From positions 1-29,316 of the forward strand of contig NEEC01000184.1 of the NCBI GenBank assembly GCA_002189035.1: a DNA stretch of 29,316 bases, in the 5' to 3' direction. The DNA comes from Utricularia gibba (Eukaryota > Streptophyta > Magnoliopsida > Lamiales > Lentibulariaceae). This document shows, piece by piece, positions 12,863 to 22,948 of the stretch. Below the pieces are notes generated by a model. That model was given only the letters and a program-made list of their open reading frames with translations, had not been told where the DNA came from and ran no database searches. Positions within the stretch are counted from its first letter, which is position 1; every line of letters starts with the position of its first letter. Both the position numbers and the translations under genes were made by a program.

Positions 12863-13040
12863 GTGCAACGAGGCCACTCGATGAAGAGTTGTCTAGGGAC
12901 ACACCATGGCATGATCATGTGACATATGATCATCACATCGCAAAGTCACGAAATTCCACATCGATACCGATACGAATAACATCGCGAGGAGGCCAACATG
13001 ACTCATGCAAGGATTGCACGCACCATGGCTAGGACACACC
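12863..13040. repeat. Scrambled satellite patch
   Basis: After a normal core, the sequence becomes a mosaic of short satellite words out of order: AGGCCACTCGATGAAGAG, CTAGGGACACACCATGGC, GATCATGTGACATATGATC, CACATCGATACCGATACG, ACATGACTCATGCAAGG. It rejoins the normal unit at GGCTAGGACACACC around 13027. It lengthens the local spacing (12797 to 13182) to 385 bp. No foreign sequence is recognised. It could be decayed satellite, repeated short rearrangements, or a misassembled stretch. Confidence 0.7.
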
Positions 13041-14386
13041 ATGGCATCTTAAATGATCATCTCGAAATGAAATTTCACATCGTCCATGAAATACATATGT
13101 CATGTTCACATTCGCATCGAGTCAGGTGTCCCGAGTCACATTTTCGCGAACGTGGTGGCCACTTCGTTGCACATCTGAAGGCTAATATAAGGCAATCTTT
13201 CGAGCATTTGTGCCTCCTCGGACGAACAAGTTCTCAACACGAAAGAAGACCGGCTCGGAACGAGCTTCGAAACGGTATGATATGTGCAACATGAGTATCC
13301 ACTCGATACCGAAGAGTGCACGAGGCCACCATGAGGTTGTGGCTAGGGACACGGCATCTTAAATGATCATCTCGAAATTTTCACATCGTCGAAATACATA
13401 TGTGCATGTCACATTCGCATCGAGTCAGGTGTCCCGAGTCACATTCGCGAACGTGGTGGCCACTTCGTTGCACATCTGAAGGCTAATATAAGGCAATCTT
13501 TCGAGCATTTGTGCCTCCTCGGACGAACAAGTTCTCAACACGAAAGAAGACCGGCTCGGAACGAGCTTCGAAACGGTATGATATGTGCAACATGACTCAT
13601 CACCGTTTGCAAGATATCCACTCGATACCGAAGAGTGCACGAGGCCACCATGAGGTTGTGGCTAGGGACACACCCATGGCATCTTAAATGATCATCTCGA
13701 AATCCAAATTTCACATCGTCCATGAAATACATATGTCTTGCATGTCAAAAATCACATTCGCATCGAGTCAGGTGTCCCGAGTCACATTTTCGCGAACGTG
13801 GTGGCCACTTCGTTGCACATCTGAAGGCTAATATAAGGCAATCTTTCGAGCATTTGTGCCTCCTCGGACGAACAAGTTCTCAACACGAAAGAAGACCGGC
13901 TCGGAACGAGCTTCGAAACGGTATGATGTGCAACATGACTCATCACCGGCAAGATATCCACTCGATACCGAAGAGTGCACGAGGCCACCATGAGGTTGTG
14001 GCTACACACCCATGGCATCTTAAATGATCATCTCGAAATCAAAATTTCACATCGTCCATGAAATACATATGTCTTGCATGTCAAAAATCACATTCGCATC
14101 GAGTCAGGTGTCGAGTCACATGCGAACGTGGTGGCCACTTCGTTGCACATCTGAAGGCTAATATAAGGCAATCTTTCGAGCATTTGTGCCTCCTCGGACG
14201 AACAAGTTCTCAACACGAAAGAAGACCGGCTCGGAACGAGCTTCGAAACGGTATGATATGTGCAACATGACTCATCACCGTTTGCAAGATATCCACTCGA
14301 TACCGAAGAGTGCACGAGGCCACCATGAGGTTGTGGCTAGGGACACACCATGGCATCTTAAATGATCATCTCGAAATCCGAAAATT
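13041..14386. repeat. Restored regular array between two scrambled stretches
   Basis: Anchors are at 13182, 13483, 13828 and 14158 (spacings 301, 345, 330). The 301-bp unit has lost several small pieces (around 13294, 13352 and 13390-13410). The 13483 unit is essentially a normal subfamily A unit. The last unit is normal until about 14386, where the degenerate zone starts. Confidence 0.85.
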
Positions 14387-14395
14387 TCACATCGT

Positions 14396-14530
14396 CCAAA
14401 ATACACATGTTTTGCATGTCACGAACAAGTTCTCAACATCGGAACGAGCTCGCATCGAGTTTGCAAGGTGTGCACCCACCATGAGGTCACATTTTCAATC
14501 GAAGTGGTGGCCAATTCGTTGCACATCTGA
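14396..14530. repeat. Monomer tail with a misplaced core fragment
   Basis: Inside a unit tail, after TTTTGCATGTCA, a piece of core sequence (ACGAACAAGTTCTCAACA, then CGGAACGAGCT) appears about 100 bp ahead of its normal place. It is followed by shuffled words and then the normal TGGTGGCCA end. The unit is about 376 bp. This fits a local duplication or unequal exchange between out-of-register units. Confidence 0.7.
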
Positions 14531-14880
14531 AGGCTAATATAAGGCAATCTTTCGAGCATTTGTGCCTCCTCGGACGAACAAGTTCTCAACACGAAAGAAG
14601 ACGGCTCGGAACGAGCTTCGAAACGGTATGCTATGTGCAACATGACTCATCACCATTTGCAAGATATCCACTCGATACCGAAGAGTGCACGAGGCCACCA
14701 TGAGGTTGTGGCTAGGGACACACCCATGGCATCTTAAATGATCATCTCGAAATCCGAAATTTCACATCGTCCATGAAATACATATGATGCACAATCCAAA
14801 ATACAATCGAGTCAGGCATGTCAGTCACATTTTCGCGAGTGTGGCTCGTTGCACATCGAAGGCATGTCAATCACATTCGC

Positions 14881-14930
14881 AAGGCAATCTTTTCGAGAAG
14901 GCTAATATAAGGCAATCTTTCGAGCATTTG
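14881..14930. repeat. 28-bp partial duplication at the start of a core
   Basis: AAGGCAATCTTTTCGAG at 14881 is followed 28 bases later (14909) by the normal AAGGCAATCTTTCGAG of the next core. The same core then carries small insertions (an extra T near 14938, TGACG near 14961, TA near 14983), which is unusual because most changes elsewhere are deletions. Confidence 0.7.
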
Positions 14931-15265
14931 TGCCTCCTTCGGACGAACAAGTTCTCAACATGACGCAAGAGAAGACCGGCTCTAGGAACGAGCTTCGAAA
15001 CGGTATGATATGTGCAACACATGACGTCATCACATCGAAGGCTAATTGCAAGATATCCACTCGATACCGAACATGAGTGCACGAGGCCACCATGAGGTTG
15101 TGGCTAGGGACACACCCATGGAAGGAAATGATCATCTCGAAATGAAATTTCACATCGTCAAGATGAAATACATATGTTCATGATCAAAAATCACATTTCT
15201 ACATGTCTTAGGTGTCCCGAGTCACATTTTCCAACGTGGTGGCCACTTCGTTGCACATCTGAAGG

Positions 15266-15657
15266 CTAATATAAGGCAATCTTTCGAGCATTTGTGCCTC
15301 CTCGGACGAACAAGTTCTCAACACGAAAGAAGACCGGCGAGCAACGAGCTTCTTCGCATGCGTGAAGATGTGGCCAAGTAATCTGATACAATCGAGCATC
15401 CTCCTCGGACGAACAAGTTCTCAACACGAAAGAAGACCGGCTCGGAACGAGCTTCGAAACGGTATGCCAACATGACTCATGAGGTTGTCTAGGGACACAC
15501 CATGGCATCTTAAATGATCATCTCGAAATCCGATGAAATACATCACTCGATCCCGAAGAAATACATCGTCAGATGAAATACATTTCGAGTCAAGGTGTGG
15601 CCATTCGTCATCTCGAGTGAAGTGTTGGTCACAATTTTCGCGAAACACATCTGAAGG
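15266..15657. repeat. Unit with two copies of the second half of the core
   Basis: CTCCTCGGACGAACAAG and the following ~40 bases occur at 15297 and again at 15400, 103 bp apart, within one anchor-to-anchor interval. The second copy lacks the CTAATATAAGG start. Between the copies lies sequence unlike the reference, including GCATGCGTGAAGATGTGG. The spacing to the next anchor is 392 bp. Confidence 0.75.
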
Positions 15658-15819
15658 CTAATATAAGGCAATCTTTCGAGCATTTGTGCCTCCTCGGACG
15701 AACAAGTTCTCAACACGAAAGAAGAAACGAGCGAAACGCAACATGACGTCAACGATACCGCTCGACACACGGCATCTTAAATGATCATGTGCCCATGACT
15801 ATCGCCGTTTGCAAGAATC

Positions 15820-16050
15820 CACAATCGATTTGTGCCTCCTCGGACGAACAAGTTCTCAACACGAAAGTCGGAACGAGCTTCGAAACGGTATGCCAACATG
15901 ACTCATGAGGTTGTCTACACACCATGGCATGATCATCTCGAAGAAATGACATCGTCCAAAGAAAAGTAGGGAGCATGACTACATTCTTTCAACATGTCAG
16001 GAGATTTCATTCGAGTGAAACGTGGCATTCCAACAAAACACATCTGAAGG
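15820..16050. repeat. Headless partial unit in the degenerate zone
   Basis: A second half-core starts at TTTGTGCCTCCTCGG (15829) directly after ATCCACAATCGA, without the anchor. It continues through a shortened GAAAGTCGGAACGAG and a scrambled tail to the next full core at 16051. It resembles the partial copy at 15400, including the words GCCAACATGACTCATGAGG found after both (15466 and 15893), so these two odd units probably share a recent origin. Confidence 0.7.
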
Positions 16051-16386
16051 CTAATATAAGGCAATCTTTCGAGCATTTGTGCTCCTCGGACGAACAAGTT
16101 CTCAACACGTCGGAACGAGCTTCGAAACATCCGGCACGACCCATCTAGTTGCAAGAAGATCTATCGACCAATTGCAACATCTGAAGGCCAATCATGATTG
16201 ACGAACAAGGCTCAACACGAAGGATTGTCGGAACGAGTCCCGAAACGTCCATGAAATGTGCACATCATGTCTCATCACTTCGTTATCCACTCGAAGGATT
16301 GCACGAGGCCACCATGAGGTTGTGGCTAGGGGCACACACCCGGCATTTAAATGATCATCCGAACAAAACTTCGTCACATCTGAAGG

Positions 16387-16556
16387 CTAATATAAGGCAA
16401 TCTTTCGAGCATTTGTGCCTCCTCGGACGAACAAGTTCTCAACACGAAAGAAACGAGCTTCGAAACGGTATGCTGTGTGCAACACTGATTCATCGAGTCA
16501 GGTGTCCCCACTCATTTCCCGAACGAGTGGTGGCCACTTCGTTGCACATCTGAAGG
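16387..16556. repeat. Half-length unit (170 bp)
   Basis: The core is normal apart from the loss of GACCGGCTCGG near 16450. After GTGCAACACTGATTCATC the sequence jumps to CGAGTCAGGTGTCC, skipping the whole middle of the unit. The joint lies at a shared CATC/TCG word, consistent with a deletion of roughly 150 bp at short homology. The next core follows at 16557. Confidence 0.8.
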
Positions 16557-17214
16557 CTAATATAAGGCAATCTTTCGAGCATTTGTGCCTCCTCGGACGA
16601 ACAAGTTCTCAACACGAAAGAAGACCGGCTCGGAACGAGCTTCGAAACGGTATGCTATGTGCAACATGACTCATCACCATCTTGTGATCTATCATCGATC
16701 ATCTCGAAATCCGAAGCACATCGTCCCAACATAAATACATGCTAGGGCATGTCAAAAATCACATTCGCATCGAGTCAGGTGTCCCGAGTCACATTTTCGC
16801 GAAATACATATGTCTTGCATGTGGCCACTTCGTTGCACATCTGAAGGCTAATATAAGGCAATCTTTCGAGCATTTGTGCCTCCTCGGACGAACAAGTTCT
16901 CAACACGAAAGAAGACCGGCTCGGAACGAGCTTCGAAACGGTATGCTATGTGCAACATGACTCATCACCGTTTGCAAGATATCCACTCGATACCGAAGAG
17001 TGCACGAGGCCACCATGAGGTTGTGGCTAGGGACACACCCATGGCATCTTAAATGATCATCTCGAAATCCGAAATTTCACATCGTCCATGAAATACATAT
17101 GTTTGCATGTCAAAAATCACATTCGCATCGAGTCAGGTGTCCGAGTCACATTTTCGCGAACGTGGTGGCCACTTCGTTGCACATCTGAAGGCTAATATAA
17201 GGCAATCTTTCGAG

Positions 17215-17345
17215 CATAGGTTCGACAACAAGCATCTCCACAACGATTGCTCTATGGCAAAATGATCGAGAAATGTCCATGAAATACATATGTCATGTGC
17301 ATCCAAACAAAACACATATGCAATCTTGAGCATATGTCCCGAGGC
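17215..17345. repeat. Most divergent stretch of the degenerate zone
   Basis: The core that starts at 17192 breaks after CGAGCAT. About 130 bases follow with little colinear match (GGTTCGACAACAAGC, ACAACGATTGCTCTATGG, CATCCAAACAAAACAC) before GCTAGGGACACACC resumes near 17360. A CATATG context is still visible near 17288. I recognise no gene, element or terminal inverted repeat. Confidence 0.6.
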
Positions 17346-17455
17346 GAGAGGTTGTGAGCTAGGGACACACCATGGCATCTTAAATGATCATCTCGAAATC
17401 CGAAATTTCATCGTGAAGTGCATGTCCACATTCGTCGAGTCAGCAACATCTGAAG

Positions 17456-18118
17456 CTAATATAAGGCAATCTTTCGAGCATTTGTGCCTCCTCGGACGAA
17501 CAAGTTCTCAACACGAAAGAAGACCGGCTCGGAACGAGCTTCGAAACGGTATGATATGTGCAACATGACTCATCACCATTTGCAAGATGCATCCACTCGA
17601 TACCGAAGAGTCACTCGGCATCGAGTCAGGTGTCAGTCACATTTTCGAGTGCCACTTCGTTGCACATCTGAAGGCTATATAAGGCAATCTTTCGAGCATT
17701 TGTGCCTCCTCGGACGAACAAGTTCTCAACACGAAAGAAGACCGGCTCGGAACGAGCTTCGAAACGGTATGGCATGACTCATCAAAGATGATCAAGAATC
17801 ACATCGATCAATGAAATTTCACATCGTCCATGAAATACATATGTCATGTCAAAAATCACATTCGCATCGAGTCAGGTGTCCCGAGTCACATTTTCGCGAA
17901 CGTGGTGGCCACTTCGTTGCACATCTGAAGGCTAATATAAGGCAATCTTTCGAGCATTTGTGCCTCCTCGGAGTTCTCAACATTTTCAACATGACGAACG
18001 ATAGACCGAGCCACTCTAGGGACACACCGATTGATCATCAAATCCGGTATGAGTGCAAATCATAAGTCATGTCAACATTTTCGCGAACGTGGTGGCCACT
18101 TCGTTGCACATCTGAAGG
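17456..18118. repeat. Run of three short units (219, 257 and 187 bp)
   Basis: Cores at 17456, 17675 and 17932 are followed by strongly shortened tails before the core at 18119. In the 17675 copy the anchor has lost AT (GGCTATATAAGG). The third unit is cut inside its core, jumping from CCTCCTCGG to AGTTCTCAACA near 17971, and its tail is scrambled. Dense cores with clipped tails make this the highest core density in the window apart from 22831-22949. Confidence 0.75.
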
Positions 18119-18239
18119 CTAATATAAGGCAATCTTTCGAGCATTTGTGCCTCCTCGGACGAACAAGTTCTCAACACGAAAGAAGACCGGCTCGGAACGA
18201 GCTTCGAAACGGTATGATATGTGCAACATGACTCATCAC

Positions 18240-19010
18240 CGAAGGATTGTGGTCTAGGGTATGATCATCCCATGGCATATGTCTTACTCATTCGCATCCT
18301 GTTGCAAATTTCACATCCTCTCGATACGAACAAGTTCTCAACACGAAAGTATGAGGCCACCATGCAGGTTGTGGCACACACCATGGCATCGATCATCGAG
18401 AGGTCACATCGAGTCACAAATTTCGCGAACATATGTTTTGTGTCAATCACATAATATCAATGAGTCAGAGTGTTGAGTGTGCCATTCTTCGGAACGTGGT
18501 TCTCAACACTTCGAAAGACATCTGAAGGCTAATATAAGGCAATCTTTCGAGCATTTGTGCCTCCTCGGACGAACAAGTTCTCAACACGAAAGAAGACCGG
18601 CTCGGAACGAGCTTCGAAACGGTATGCAACATGATGTTTGCAACCATCGATACTGCATCAGGGACACGTCTTGATCAAGATAAATACATATGTCTCGATA
18701 CAAAGAGTGCACAGGCCATCGAGTGAGGTGTGGCGGGACACATTTTGGAACATCTTTCGATCATCTCGCCGAAATTTCATCGTCCATGAAGGCTAATCAC
18801 ATAAGGGTGTCAATCTTTCGATTTTCGCGCCTCCTCGACGAACAAGTTCTCAACACGAAAGAAGACCGGCTCGGATCGAGCACGATGAAGGCTAATGTAA
18901 GGCATGACGATCATTTTGCAAGATATCGAACAAATACCTCAACACGTGCACGAAAAAGACCGGCTCGGAACGTTGCTTCGAAACGGTATGCACACCCATG
19001 CAACATCTTC
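18240..19010. repeat. Scrambled stretch with one intact and one damaged core
   Basis: From 18240 to 18525 the tail is rearranged and holds a stray ACGAACAAGTTCTCAACA fragment at 18326. A normal core runs from 18522 to about 18626. Next comes a heavily altered copy (GGCTAATCACATAAGG at 18791, TTTCGCGCCTCCTCG near 18823) and two fragmentary repeats of GACCGGCTCGGA at 18864 and 18958. A second damaged anchor, GGCTAATGTAAGGC, is at 18890. The chance open frame at 18690-19199 (169 codons, plus strand) crosses this stretch and has no sign of being a gene. Confidence 0.7.
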
Positions 19011-20521
19011 ATGATTTGCAAGATATCCACTCGATACCGAAGAGTGCACGAGGCCACCATGAGGTTGTGGCTAGGGACACACCATGGCATCTTAAATGAT
19101 CATCTCGAAATCCGAAATCACATCGTCCATGAAATACATATGATGTCAAAAATCACATTCGCATCGAGTCAGGTCCGAAATTTCACATCGTCCATCTGAA
19201 GGCTAATATAAGGCATCTTTCGAGCATTTGTGCCTCCTCGGACGAACAAGTTCTCAACACGAAAGAAGACGGCTCGGAACGAGCTTCGAAACGGTATGAT
19301 ATGTGCAACATGACTCATCACATATCCACTCGATACCGATGCACGAGGCCACCATCTAGGGACACACCGATGGCATCTTAAATGATCATCTCGAAATCCG
19401 AAATTTCACATCGTCACATGAAATACATATGTTTTGCATGTCAAAAATCACATTCGCATCGAGTCAGGTGTCCCGAGTCACATTTTCGCGAACGTGGTGG
19501 CCACTTCGTTGCACATCTGAAGGCTAATATAAGGCAATCTTTCGAGCATTTGTGCCTCCTCGGACGAACAAGTTCTCAACACGAAAAAAAAGACCGGCTC
19601 GGAACGAGCTTCGAAACGGTATGCTCAACATGACTCATCACCATTTGCAAGATATCCACTCGATACCGAAGAGTGCACGAGGCCACCATGAGGTTGTGGC
19701 TAGGACACACCATGGCATCTTAAATGATCATCTCGAAATCCGAAATTTCACATCGTCCATGAAATACATATGATGTCAAAAATCACATTCGCATCGAGTC
19801 AGGTGTCCCGAGTCACATTTTCGCGAACGTGGTGGCCACTTCGTTGCACATCTGAAGGCTACAATCTTTCGATTTGTGCCTCCTCGGACGAACAAGTTCT
19901 CAACACGAAAGAAGACCGGCTCGGAACGAGCTTCGAAACGGTATGATATGTGCAACATGACTCATCACCATTTGCAAGATATCCACTCGATACCGAAGAG
20001 TGCACGAGGCCACCATGAGGTTTGTGGCTAGCACACCATGGCATCTTAAATGATCATCTCGAAATCCGAAATTTCACATCGTCCATGAAATACATATGTT
20101 TTGCATGTCAAAAATCACATTCGCATCGAGTCAGGTGTCCGAGTCACATTTTCGCGAACGTGGTGGCCACTTCGTTGCACATCTGAAGGCTAATATAAGG
20201 CAATCTTTCGAGCATTTGTGCCTCCTCGGACGAACAAGTTCTCAACACGAAAAAAGACCGGCTCGGAACGAGCTTCGAAACGGTATGCTATGTGCAACAT
20301 GACTCATCACCATTTGCAAGATATCCACTCGATACCGAAGAGTGCGAGGCCACCATGAGGTTGTGGCTAGCACACCGATGGCATCTTAAATGATCATCTC
20401 GAAATCCGAAATTTCACATCGTCCATGAAATACATATGTTTTGCATGTCAAAAATCACATTCGCATCGAGTCAGGTGTCCCGAGTGCGAACGTGGTGGCC
20501 ACTTCGTTGCACATCTGAAGG

Positions 20522-21499
20522 CTAATATAAGGCAATCTTTCGAGCATTTGTGCCTCCTCGGACGAACAAGTTCTCAACACGAAAAAAGACCGAACGAGCT
20601 TCGAAAACGGTATGATATGTGCAACATGACTCATCACCATTTGCAAGATATCCACTCGATACCGAAGAGTGCACGAGGCCACCATGAGGTTGTGGCGCCA
20701 CACACCGATGGCATCTTAAATGATCTCTCGAAATCCGAAATTTCACATCGTCCATGAAATACATATGTTTTGCATGTCAAAAATCACATTCGCATCGAGT
20801 CAGGTGTCCCGAGTCACATTTTCGCGAACGTGGTGGCCAACATCTGAAGGCTAATATAAGGCAATCTTTCGAGCATTTGTGCCTCCTCGACGAACAAGTT
20901 CTCAACACGAAAGAAGACGGCTCGGAACGAGCTTCGAAACGGTATGATATGTGCAACATGACTCATCACCGTTTGCAAGATATCCACTCGATACCGAAGA
21001 GTGCACGAGGCCACCATGAGGTTGTGGCTAGGGACACACCATGGCACTTAAATGATCATCTCGGAAATTTCACATCGTCACATGAAATGATGTCATCACA
21101 TTCGCATCGAGTCAGGTGTCCCGAGTCACATTTTCAACGTGGTGGCCACTTCGTTGCACATGAAGGCTAATATAAGGCAATCTTTCGAGCATTTGTGCCT
21201 CCTCGGACATTCTCAACACGAAAAAAGACCGGCTCAACGAGCTTCGAAACGGTATGTGTGCAACATGACTCATCACCATTGTAAGATATCCACTCGATAC
21301 CGAAGAGTGCACGAGGCCACCATGAGGTTGTGGCTAGCCACACACCGATGGCATCTTAAATGATCATCTCGAAATCCGAAATTTCACATCGTCCATGAAA
21401 TACATATGTTTTGCATGTCAAAAATCACATTCGCATCGAGTCAGGTGTCCCGAGTCACATTTTCGCGAACGTGGTGGCACTTCGTTGCACATCTGAAGG
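20522..21499. repeat. Segment copy 1 of a long-range duplication inside the right array
   Basis: Three consecutive units carry rare variants found again in the same order at 25572-26540. They are a deletion of GCTCG in the core (near 20589), GGCGCCACACACCG (20694), TGATCTCTCG with ATCA lost (20721), ATGATGTCATCACATTCG (21086) and TTTTCAACGTGG (21131), followed by damage at the CATCTGAAGG anchor (near 21158). Each pair is offset by 5047-5055 bp. Confidence 0.75.
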
Positions 21500-22145
21500 C
21501 TAATATAAGGCAATCTTTCGAGCATTTGTGCCTCCTCGGACGAACAAGTTCTCAACACGAAAAAAAGACCGGCTCGGAACGAGCTTCGAAACGGTATGCT
21601 ATGTGCAACATGACTCATCACCATTTGTAAGATATCCACTCGATACCGAAGAGTGCACGAGGCCACCATGAGGTTGTGGCTAGGACACACCGATGGCATC
21701 TTAAATGATCATCTCGAAATCCGAAATTTCACATCGTCCATGAAATACATATGTTTTGCATGTCAAAAATCACATTCGCATCAGTCAGGTGTCCGAGTCA
21801 CATTTTCGCGAACGTGTGGTGGCCACTTCGTTGCACATCTGAAGGCTAATATAAGGCAATCTTTCGAGCATTTGTGCCTCCTCGGACGAACAAGTTCTCA
21901 ACATCGGAACGAGCTTCGAAACGGTATGCTATGTGCAACATGACTCAAAAGATATCCACTCGATACCGAAGAGTGCACGAGGCCATCTAGGGACACACCA
22001 TGGCATCTTAAATGATCATCTCGAAATCCGAAATTTCACATCGATGAAATACATATGTTTTGCATGTCAAAAATCACATTCGCATCGAAGGTGTCCGAGT
22101 CACATTTTCGCGAACGTGGTGGCCACTTCGTTGCACATCTGAAGG

Positions 22146-22830
22146 CTAATATAAGGCAATCTTTCGAGCATTTGTGCCTCCTCGGACGAACAAGTTCTCA
22201 ACACGAAAGAAGACGGCTCGGAACGAGCTTCGAAACGGTATGATATGTGCAACATGACTCATCACCGTTTGCAAGATATCCACTCGATACCGAAGAGTGC
22301 ACGAGGCCACCATGAGGTTGTGGCTAGGGACACACCATGGCATCTTAAATGATCATCTCGAAATCCGAAATTTCACATCGTCACATGAAATACATATGTT
22401 TTGCATGTCAAAAATCACATTCGCATCGAGTCAGGTGTCCCGAGTCACATTTTCGCGAACGTGGTGGCCACTTCGTTGCACATCTGAAGGCTAATATAAG
22501 GCAATCTTTCGAGCATTTGTGCCTCCTCGGACGAACAAGTTCTCAACACGAAAAAGACCGGCTCGGAACGAGCTCGAAACGGTATGCTATGTGCAACATG
22601 ACTCATCACCATTTGTAAGATATCCACTCGATACCGAAGAGTGCACGAGGCCACCATGAGGTTGTGGCAGCCACACACCGATGGCATCTTAAATGATCAT
22701 CTCGAAATCCGAAATTTCACATCGTCCATGTACATATGTTTTGCATGTCAAAAATCACATTCGCATCGAGTCAGGTGTCCCGAGTCACATTTTCGCGAAC
22801 GTGGTGGCCACTTCGTTGCACATCTGAAGG
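22146..22830. repeat. Adjacent pair of the two monomer types of subfamily B
   Basis: The unit at 22146 (type B1) has GAAAGAAGACGG, GGTATGATATG, CACCGTTTGCAAG and GGGACACACCATGG. The unit at 22491 (type B2) has GAAAAAGACC, GGTATGCTATG, CACCATTTGTAAG and GCCACACACCGATGG. These markers tend to travel together across the right array, giving a partly alternating pattern: B1 at 23287, 23937, 25244, 26541, 27420, 28439 and 29110; B2 at 22949, 24913, 25905, 26219, 27756 and 28099. Confidence 0.65.
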
Positions 22831-22948
22831 CTAATATAAGGCAATCTTTCGAGCATTTGTGCCTCCTCGGACGAACAAGTTCTCAACACGAAAGGTGTCC
22901 GAGTCACATTTTTCGAACGTGGTGGCCACTTCGTTGCACATCTGAAGG
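22831..22948. repeat. Severely truncated unit (118 bp)
   Basis: A normal core runs to CACGAAAG and jumps directly to GTGTCCGAGTCACATT near 22894, so about 225 bp of the middle is missing. The unit then ends normally and a complete core follows at 22949. The next unit has also lost CCTCCTC (TTTGTGCGGACG near 22975). The joint shares AG and G with both parents, consistent with a microhomology deletion or unequal exchange. Confidence 0.85.

Larger units (their letters stand above)
14387..19380. repeat. Degenerate, rearranged satellite zone
   Basis: Anchors continue at 14534, 14902, 15266, 15658, 16051, 16387, 16557, 16848, 17192, 17456, 17675, 17932, 18119, 18529, 18793 (damaged) and 19203. Spacings are irregular: 170 to about 410 bp instead of 345. 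Stretches between cores are mosaics of satellite words in altered order, with partial duplications and deletions; for example 14396-14520, 14787-14900, 15345-15400, 15538-15650, 15720-15830, 15940-16040, 16110-16370, 17215-17345, 17585-17650, 17965-18080, 18240-18525 and 18620-19010. Only 16860-17214 and 19011-19130 look near normal. No gene or inserted element is recognised; even the most altered parts reuse the satellite vocabulary. Confidence 0.88.

Noticed and set aside
18690-19199. Longest open frame (169 codons, plus strand), together with the many 60-140 codon frames on both strands.
   Set aside because: They are translations of the satellite. Near-identical peptides recur every ~345 bp in several frames because the unit length is a multiple of three. 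They end at stops fixed in the unit, and small deletions shift frame freely without compensation. This one is long only because rearrangement removed the usual stops.
14387-19380. Transposable element insertion as the cause of the disrupted zone.
   Set aside because: I found no terminal inverted repeats, LTRs, poly-A tail, target-site duplication or transposase or reverse transcriptase reading frame. The disrupted sequence is made of satellite words.
19140-19800. Telomere repeat or array-end junction around the subfamily switch.
   Set aside because: No TTAGGG-, TTTAGGG- or TTAGG-type runs are present, and satellite units continue on both sides.
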